DNA of 20,910 nt from Candidatus Latescibacter anaerobius SCGC AAA252-E07 (GTDB lineage Bacteria; Latescibacterota; Latescibacteria; Latescibacterales; Latescibacteraceae), in contig AQSL01000116.1 in NCBI GenBank assembly GCA_000403035.1, positions 1 through 20,910 on the forward strand, read 5' to 3'. This document shows positions 15,234 through 20,910 of this stretch, piece after piece; the stretch's first letter is position 1; the number at the start of each line of letters is the position of its first letter. The notes beneath the pieces are model-generated. The model ran no database searches. It was not told the origin of the DNA and was given only the letters and a program-made list of their open reading frames with translations. Made by a program: the position numbers and the translations under genes.

Positions 15234-16763
15234 TCATTTCATTAAGAGTATTTGTTTCGTATCATAACTTCTGCCATGTCTCATATTGACAATATAAATA
15301 CCCGAGGTAACCTCGCCACCCTCATCGTCGGTTCCGTTCCAAACAATGGAATACTTTCCTGCCTTCTGATTACCGTTTACGAGTGTTTTTATGTGCTGAC
15401 CGAGAGCATTATAGATAACAATATATAGTTCCCCTTGTTTATCCATGGTATAACCGATAGATGTACTCATATTAAAGGGATTGGGATAGTTTGGCGACAG
15501 CCCGAACACGAGCGTCAGGGTTTCCTTTTCATGTGCAATTTTGCCGGTTATCAATGTATTATCACATTCACATACGATCGAATTATTCCGGAAGTTTCTC
15601 ATGTCGATACTTGACAGTTCAATACTAAAACTTCCCTCGCCAATAACTTCGAATTCAATCTCAAAAATTGTTTCACCCGCAAGAGACAATCCCTCTCGCA
15701 CATTACCGAGAACGACGGTAAATGCGGTGAGGATTCCCCCGGAGGTTTTAAATTTCACTGGAGTGGTAACATCATTGTCATTCGAAACGTAACCGGAAGT
15801 TACGTTCTTAACTTGTAGTATAGTACTATCAAAGGCAAGAGCAACTTCAGCGCCTAAAAAATCACTGATATTCTTCGGATTGAGTGTTATCGTGAAAGTA
15901 TCGCCGACTTTATAGTCAGCTTCCTGCCAGTTCACATCAAGTTTTCCCCGAGAGGGCGTTTCCTTCGCAACATATATGGGCTTCTCACTCTTTTCAGCTT
16001 TCTGAGACTGATACCAGTTGTACATCAACGCGAAAACGGTCATATCTTCAAAATCAATCGTTCCGTCCGGAGTGTAGAGATACGTATTCGTGTACCACGG
16101 AGGAAAACCGGCATTATTTACACCATCCGGTTCGCCGACTATGTCACCGTTTATATTGCCGTTATTCCAGTAAGCAATAAGCTGGACAAAATCGTAGAAA
16201 TCAACGTTCAGGTTATAATCGAAATCTCCAAGGAGTGTTGGTCCTGAGTATTTTGAAGCTGTCGCAAATGTGGAAAAATGGTCGACTTTAGCGGTAAAGA
16301 GAGCGTTTGCCATATCCACATTGATATCGCTTATACCTTCGGCTTCAAATGTACCGGCCTCATTCACATGAAATAGTCTTATATCCAGAGGATCTATACC
16401 CAATCCGCTCATTTTCGTTTGATTGAACGGAATGGAAATCTCGACAGGTTCATTGAAATAGTACGGACTGATAACCTCGTTGTCTATTACCACCTCAAAG
16501 ATGATTGCATCTATAATTGCACCATAGTATGAGATTTCTCTTTTTTCATTATTGACCAGGGCGAATGTGGGCAGCTTCATCGTTAAAGAAATTTCATCAG
16601 AAAAACTCTGTGCGGGGAAAGATAATTTTGCGCCGTTCATAAAATCGAGCGGGAAAGAAGCTGTATCAATAAAAATCGGTATGTTCGGTTTTATTTCCGG
16701 CACGATAAATTTCTCCAGATATACCGTAATCATAACTTCAGCCGAAATAATTTCTTCGTTCAC
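15234..16763 (-). CDS. C-terminal part of the giant surface protein (dockerin-like, cohesin-like, type IX sorting tail), downstream of an in-frame amber
   Basis: Same frame as the upstream part at 16821-20910, separated only by one TAG; the frame is continuous to 16823. A GTG at 16763 could formally start a 509-residue product, but it has no Shine-Dalgarno sequence or signal peptide, so independent translation is unlikely. Modules in order (numbered from the GTG): the end of an Ig-like domain (1-16), a ZU5-like beta domain (about 30-170, ending FSTFATASK), a dockerin-like pair of calcium loops (about 178-252; GDFDYNLNVDFYDF and PDGTIDFEDMTVFALMYNWY), a cohesin-like domain (about 278-410), and the Por/FlgD-like sorting tail (about 418-509; LSPNYPNPFN, VIYNALGQ, TSGIYIVNM, KQILLMK). 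The tail implies type IX secretion. The stop is TGA. Confidence 0.75.
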   Translation of the reverse strand: MNEEIISAEVMITVYLEKFIVPEIKPNIPIFIDTASFPLDFMNGAKLSFPAQSFSDEISLTMKLPTFALVNNEKREISYYGAIIDAIIFEVVIDNEVISPYYFNEPVEISIPFNQTKMSGLGIDPLDIRLFHVNEAGTFEAEGISDINVDMANALFTAKVDHFSTFATASKYSGPTLLGDFDYNLNVDFYDFVQLIAYWNNGNINGDIVGEPDGVNNAGFPPWYTNTYLYTPDGTIDFEDMTVFALMYNWYQSQKAEKSEKPIYVAKETPSRGKLDVNWQEADYKVGDTFTITLNPKNISDFLGAEVALAFDSTILQVKNVTSGYVSNDNDVTTPVKFKTSGGILTAFTVVLGNVREGLSLAGETIFEIEFEVIGEGSFSIELSSIDMRNFRNNSIVCECDNTLITGKIAHEKETLTLVFGLSPNYPNPFNMSTSIGYTMDKQGELYIVIYNALGQHIKTLVNGNQKAGKYSIVWNGTDDEGGEVTSGIYIVNMRHGRSYDTKQILLMK

Positions 16764-16820
16764 CGTAACCGAGCCAATAATAGAACCTATTCCGCCTTTT
16801 ATTGCGGTAAACAGGCCGTC

Positions 16821-16823
16821 CTA
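16821..16823 (-). other. In-frame amber codon interrupting the giant surface protein
   Basis: TAG falls between WSVDGEVGEID and DGLFTAIKGG, in the middle of one bacterial Ig-like domain whose usual consensus reads G-x-I-D-x-x-G-L-F-T-A. The frame continues another 528 codons, through dockerin, cohesin and sorting-tail modules, to a TGA. One base change from GAG, AAG, CAG or TCG would give the usual residues. Three other genes in the window end at TAG, so the codon is a normal stop here. Confidence 0.85.
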
Positions 16824-19800
16824 GTCGATTTCCCCTACCTCGCCGTCAACCGACCATTCAATTTCTGCTGCGGTAATAATGTTATCAAATGCATTATAAG
16901 CTTCTGCCGTATATAGTTTTGTTTCCCCGATATTGAGAACTATCTCTTCATCCGGAATCTCAATTTTTACAATTACAATATCCTGTAAAACATTCATTTT
17001 TGTCGACAGTGTATCAGCCAGTCCGCCGCTGTCCCGTGCAATAATCACGACAGGAAATCCCTTTCCAACATCCTCAGTTACCGGTGTACCCGATAGAATT
17101 CCAGATTCATCCATTATAAGCCAGTCAGGGCTTTCCAATAGTTCGAGTTCAAACTGTATATCCTTTAAATCAGGATCTATTACTTCTATCACCGCATTAT
17201 ACTCCACACTATTTGTTGCATCCGGTAATATCTCATTCGTTATTGATGGAGGATTATTGCTATCCAGAACTACTATCGTGTATACCTTTGTATCTGAAAG
17301 CCCTTCTTTGTCCGTTACTTTTACTTCTACAATCACCTCATCGGCGACATCATCATCACCCGGGATACCTGTCAACACACCGGTAGCATCATCAATTGAC
17401 ATCCAGGAAGGAGCGGTAACCAGTTCCAACTGAGATGTGTCGTCAGCGTCTTTATCCCGAACATAAACGGTGTCACTATACGCTTCATTATCAACGGCAT
17501 TATGTAATTGTTCTGTAATAATTACAGGAGGATTATTCGCATACAAAATACCAAAGATAGAGAACGTAAGAACATCACCGCTTATCGTATTATTCGTGGT
17601 ATCAATAACAATACTATCGTTTAATTCAAGGGGAATCCAGGCTTGTTTTTCCTCATCCCACAGTTTAATGACCAGATTTTCCTCATCTATTAATGTTTCG
17701 GGATAGGGAATAGTAATGGTGACCGGTTGCCCGAACTCAAAATGTCCTTCGTGCTCGGAAATCGTGAACTCTACCTGTTGAAACGCTGAAAGTGATTCCG
17801 GCAAATCTTCCGGCTTTGGTACCGTAATTTGAATTTTAACCGGAGCCGATAACGCTTCGGCCGGTATGGTAACAACTAATTTGTCCAATCCCGCAGTCGT
17901 CAGGGCAGGGCAATTCGTAACATCAATTTGACCGCCTGTCTCAGATACTGTGGTAGAGACCGGCTCCCCCGGAATGTAATAATGTGCGATTACTTGTTTG
18001 TCTGTATCCATGGTAACCGTTGTGGAAACACTGCTCAAATCGGCAACATCTCCTTCCCAGCTAATAAACTGATAATCTTCATTCGGTATCGCTGTCAGGG
18101 ATACCTCTGTTCCTGAAACATAAACATAATCGCCTGCAGACGGTTCGGTTGTTCCTCCCTCGACCGGTTCCACTTCAATCGTCAATGTATACTCTATAAA
18201 TACAAAATTCGCTGTTACTGTTTTATCTGAATCCATGGTAACCATTGTGGAAACACTGCTCGGATCGGCAACTTCTCCGGTCCAGTTTACAAACTCATAA
18301 CCTAAAACCGGAGATGCTCCAATTACTACAATCGTATCTTTATCATATATACCGGCACCCAAAGCCGTAGCGCTACCAGCCGGATTCACATTTATTGTCA
18401 ACGTTTGTTTCTGAATCGGCTCGAAATTTGCCGTCACTGATTTGTCCGAATCCATGGTTACTGTGGTTGATGGGCTGTTCGGATCTGCAACATCCCCGAT
18501 CCAGTTCACAAACAGATAACCCTCCGCAGGGGAAGCTGTTATCGTTACAACTGCATCCGGATCATAGGTGCCTCCACCGGAAACCGTACCGCTTCCAGCC
18601 GGATTAACGCCTGTTGTCAACGTATAGGTTTCCGGAACCTGCTCCTGCTCGAAATTCGCCGTCACCGATTTGTCCGAATCCATGGTTAGCGTCGTTGATG
18701 CACTATTCGGATCTGCAACATCGCCGGTCCAACTCACGAACCGAAAACCACCAGCGGGGGAAGCTGTTATCGTTACCACCGTATTCGGATCATAGGAACC
18801 GGCGCCGGAAGCTGTGCCGCTTCCAGCCGGATTAACGCTGAGTGTCAATATATAGGTTTCCGGAACCTGCTCCTGCTCGAAATTCGCCGTCACCGATTTG
18901 TCAGAATCCATTATTACCGTCGTTGATGGGCTGTTGGGATCAGCAACATCCCCGGTCCAGCTTACGAACCGATACCCTTCAGCAGGGGAAGCTGTTATCG
19001 TTACAATGGTTTGTGCATCATGTGTGCCGGAGCCTGATGACGTGCCGCCTCCAGCCGGATTTGCACCTGTTGTCAAGGTATATGTTTGAGTCGGCTCGAA
19101 ATTCGCCGTCACCGATTTGTCAGAATCCATTATTACCGTCGTTGATGCGCTATTCGGATCTGCAACATCCCCGGTCCAGCTTACGAACCGATACCCTTCG
19201 GCGGGGGAAGCCGTTATCGTTGCCACCGTATCCGGATCATAAGTGCCGGAGCCGGATGCAGAGCCACCTTCAGCAGGATTAGAACCTGTTGTCAACGTAT
19301 ATCTTTGAGTCGGCTCGAAATTCGCCGTTACCGTTTTGTCCGAATCCATCGTTACCGTCGTTGATGGGCTGTTGGGATCTGCAACATCTCCTGCCCAGCT
19401 TACGAACCGATACCCTTCAGCGGGGGAAGCCGTTATCGTTACTACCGTATCCGGATCATAGCTTCCGGCGCCGGAAGCGGTGCCGCCTCCGGCCGGATCC
19501 ACACCTGTTGTCAACGTATATGTTTGCGTCGGTTCGAAATTCGCCGTTACCGTTTTGTCAGAATCCATGGTTACTGTCGTTGATGGGCTGTTCGGATCGG
19601 CAACATCACCTGTCCAGCTTATGAACAGAAAACCTTCGGCGGGGTTAGCAGATATGGTTACCACCATATCCGGATCATAGGTGCCGGCGCCGGAAGCGGT
19701 GCCGCCACCGGCGGGATTCACATTTATTGTCAACGTATATGTTTGAGTCGGCTCGAAATTCGCCGTCACCGTTTTGTCCGAATCCATGGTTACCGTCGTT

Positions 19801-20910
19801 GATGGGCTGTTGGGATCAGCGACCTCACCTGTCCAACTCACGAACCGATACCCTTCTGAAGGTGTCGCCGATAGAGTAACAACTGCCTCCGGATCATATG
19901 TATAGTCACCGGGAGACGGATCAATGGTGCCTCCTTCGGATGGGTTCATGGCTATGATCAATGTATTCTGTATCAGCTCGAAATTCGCCGTTACCGTTTT
20001 ATCAGAATCCATGGTTACCGTCGTTGATAAGCTGTTCGAATCGGTAACTTCTCCTGTCCAGCTCACAAACCGATATCCTTCGGACGGTGTCGCGGAGAGC
20101 GTAACAACTTCCTCCGGATCATATGTATAGTCACCGGGAGACGGATCAATGGTGCCACCTTCGGATGGTTCAACAGCTATCGTCAACGTATTCTGGATCA
20201 GCTCGAAATTCGCCGTTATTGTCCTGTCCGAATCCAAGGTTACCGTCGTTGATAAACTGTTCGAATCGGTTACTTCTCCTGCCCAGCTTACGAACCGATA
20301 CCCTTCGGACGGTGTCGCGGTGAGCGTAACGACTTCCTCCGGATCATATGTATAGTCACCGGGAGGCGGGTCAATCGTGCCTCCTTCGGATGGGTCAACA
20401 GCTATCGTCAACGTATTCTGTATCAACTCGAAAATAGCCGTCACCGATTTGTCCGAATCTATGGTTATCGTTGTTGATAAGGTGTTCGAGTCGGTAACAT
20501 CACCTGCCCATTTTACAAACCGATATCCTTCGGACGGTGTCGCGGTGAGCGTAACAACTTCCTCCGGATCATAAGAATATTCACCTGCGGAAGGATCAAT
20601 GGTGCCACCTTCGGGTGGGTCAACATCTATCGTCAAGGTGTTCTGGATAAGCTCGAAATCTGCGGTAATAGTCATATCGGAAGACACGCCTGAGATGGTA
20701 AGTGGATTTTTTGTTCCGGTATAATCACCACTCCATCCGGCAAATTGATATCCTTCATCAGGGACAGCGGTTACTTTGGTACAGTTGCCATCAACAAGGA
20801 TTTCCTGGTAATTTGTTCCTACGATGTGTCCGCCTGGCCCGGCTTCAAAATTAACTGTATAAGTACTTGAAAAGTCAGCCGTTATATCCATATCAGATTT
20901 TACATTGGTA
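16821..20910 (-). CDS. Giant repeat-containing surface protein, N-terminal part (partial at window edge)
   Basis: The frame is open through the window edge (first complete codon 20909-20907), so the true start and signal peptide lie outside; 1362 codons are visible up to the amber at 16821. Thirteen complete divergent InlB-type (Listeria-Bacteroides-like) beta repeats of 72-77 residues, each with GYRFVSW and DSDKTVTANF signatures, cover 17961-20861. Next come a ZU5-like beta domain (about 17530-17960, with FGQPVTITIPYP and DVLTFSIFGI), two cadherin/He-PIG-like Ig domains, each beginning NNPP (about 16975-17530), and the first half of an Ig-like domain ending GEVGEID. Such proteins are secreted adhesins or surface-layer components. 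The domains missing after the amber continue in frame at 15234-16820, so I read this as one gene of at least 1891 codons. Confidence 0.82.
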   Translation of the reverse strand, partial: TNVKSDMDITADFSSTYTVNFEAGPGGHIVGTNYQEILVDGNCTKVTAVPDEGYQFAGWSGDYTGTKNPLTISGVSSDMTITADFELIQNTLTIDVDPPEGGTIDPSAGEYSYDPEEVVTLTATPSEGYRFVKWAGDVTDSNTLSTTITIDSDKSVTAIFELIQNTLTIAVDPSEGGTIDPPPGDYTYDPEEVVTLTATPSEGYRFVSWAGEVTDSNSLSTTVTLDSDRTITANFELIQNTLTIAVEPSEGGTIDPSPGDYTYDPEEVVTLSATPSEGYRFVSWTGEVTDSNSLSTTVTMDSDKTVTANFELIQNTLIIAMNPSEGGTIDPSPGDYTYDPEAVVTLSATPSEGYRFVSWTGEVADPNSPSTTVTMDSDKTVTANFEPTQTYTLTINVNPAGGGTASGAGTYDPDMVVTISANPAEGFLFISWTGDVADPNSPSTTVTMDSDKTVTANFEPTQTYTLTTGVDPAGGGTASGAGSYDPDTVVTITASPAEGYRFVSWAGDVADPNSPSTTVTMDSDKTVTANFEPTQRYTLTTGSNPAEGGSASGSGTYDPDTVATITASPAEGYRFVSWTGDVADPNSASTTVIMDSDKSVTANFEPTQTYTLTTGANPAGGGTSSGSGTHDAQTIVTITASPAEGYRFVSWTGDVADPNSPSTTVIMDSDKSVTANFEQEQVPETYILTLSVNPAGSGTASGAGSYDPNTVVTITASPAGGFRFVSWTGDVADPNSASTTLTMDSDKSVTANFEQEQVPETYTLTTGVNPAGSGTVSGGGTYDPDAVVTITASPAEGYLFVNWIGDVADPNSPSTTVTMDSDKSVTANFEPIQKQTLTINVNPAGSATALGAGIYDKDTIVVIGASPVLGYEFVNWTGEVADPSSVSTMVTMDSDKTVTANFVFIEYTLTIEVEPVEGGTTEPSAGDYVYVSGTEVSLTAIPNEDYQFISWEGDVADLSSVSTTVTMDTDKQVIAHYYIPGEPVSTTVSETGGQIDVTNCPALTTAGLDKLVVTIPAEALSAPVKIQITVPKPEDLPESLSAFQQVEFTISEHEGHFEFGQPVTITIPYPETLIDEENLVIKLWDEEKQAWIPLELNDSIVIDTTNNTISGDVLTFSIFGILYANNPPVIITEQLHNAVDNEAYSDTVYVRDKDADDTSQLELVTAPSWMSIDDATGVLTGIPGDDDVADEVIVEVKVTDKEGLSDTKVYTIVVLDSNNPPSITNEILPDATNSVEYNAVIEVIDPDLKDIQFELELLESPDWLIMDESGILSGTPVTEDVGKGFPVVIIARDSGGLADTLSTKMNVLQDIVIVKIEIPDEEIVLNIGETKLYTAEAYNAFDNIITAAEIEWSVDGEVGEID
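17961..20861 (-). repeat. Tandem array of 13 InlB-like beta repeats (216-231 bp each)
   Basis: Coding repeats on the minus strand. Unit boundaries from 5' to 3' of the gene: 20861-20643, 20642-20418, 20417-20193, 20192-19968, 19967-19740, 19739-19521, 19520-19302, 19301-19083, 19082-18855, 18854-18627, 18626-18408, 18407-18192, 18191-17961. Units 2-4 form subtype A (NTLTIAV, GDYTYDPEEVV); units 6-11 form subtype B (YTLTTGVNPAGGGTASG, TITASPAEGYRF). Unit 5 is a hybrid. The first and last units are the most diverged. High nucleotide similarity between central units indicates recent duplication or gene conversion, and more units may lie beyond the window. Confidence 0.9.

Noticed and set aside
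16734..16763. Independent gene starting at GTG 16763 or ATG 16733
   Set aside because: There is no Shine-Dalgarno sequence or signal peptide, and the start would fall inside an Ig-like domain whose first half is in the same frame upstream.
18395..20574. Long plus-strand open frames across the repeat array and other frames antisense to real genes
   Set aside because: They mirror the codon structure of the minus-strand repeat gene, are periodic for the same reason and lack family features or ribosome-binding sites.
17961..20861. CRISPR array or non-coding satellite
   Set aside because: The 216-231-bp repeats are in frame, encode similar beta-repeat domains and have no unique spacers.

Overview
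The window looks like a chromosomal segment from an uncultured Gram-negative-type bacterium of the wider Fibrobacteres-Chlorobi-Bacteroidetes (FCB) assemblage. The main clue is a giant surface protein ending in an Ig-like C-terminal sorting tail of the type IX secretion (Por/FlgD-like) kind, together with dockerin-like and cohesin-like modules and a lipoprotein with a cohesin fold. This is typical of phyla such as Latescibacterota, Calditrichota or KSB1. The phylum is an inference and cannot be fixed from this sequence alone. Base composition is moderate by eye, and the intergenic DNA is AT-rich.

Positions 54-4350 (minus strand) hold a tight housekeeping operon: smpB, an AmiC-type N-acetylmuramoyl-L-alanine amidase, a DnaC/DnaI-like ATPase, rph (RNase PH) and rdgB (XTP/dITP pyrophosphatase). 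The first four genes overlap or lie within 9 nt of each other, and a strong terminator closes the operon at 54-82. An AT-rich 564-bp divergent spacer follows. Positions 4915-8031 (plus strand) hold a glycolytic operon in pathway order: a phosphofructokinase with the pyrophosphate-dependent signature, class II fructose-bisphosphate aldolase and GAPDH, closed by a terminator at 8060-8099.

Positions 8243-13967 (minus strand) form an accessory region of separately spaced genes: a DAACS-family dicarboxylate/acidic amino acid symporter with an enlarged TM3-TM4 segment, a secreted bicupin, a secreted beta-helix enzyme with the GH110 alpha-1,3-galactosidase active-site pattern, and a second secreted bicupin. 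A shared DNA element, roughly ATYATCCG-N7-CCATATC-RAAATCATRAG, lies just upstream of the symporter and first bicupin genes, with weaker copies upstream of the second bicupin, suggesting co-regulation.

Positions 14615-20910 (minus strand) hold a cell-surface locus. It has one giant multidomain repeat protein, running off the window at its 5' end, and a cohesin-fold lipoprotein 25 nt downstream. The giant frame is continuous over about 1890 codons except for a single in-frame amber codon at 16821-16823, in the middle of an Ig-like domain. That codon separates the repeats and Ig domains from the dockerin, cohesin and secretion-tail modules. It is either a nonsense mutation, a sequence error or a readthrough site, and is the most striking feature of the window. 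No tRNA, rRNA, CRISPR array, insertion sequence or phage gene was recognised.
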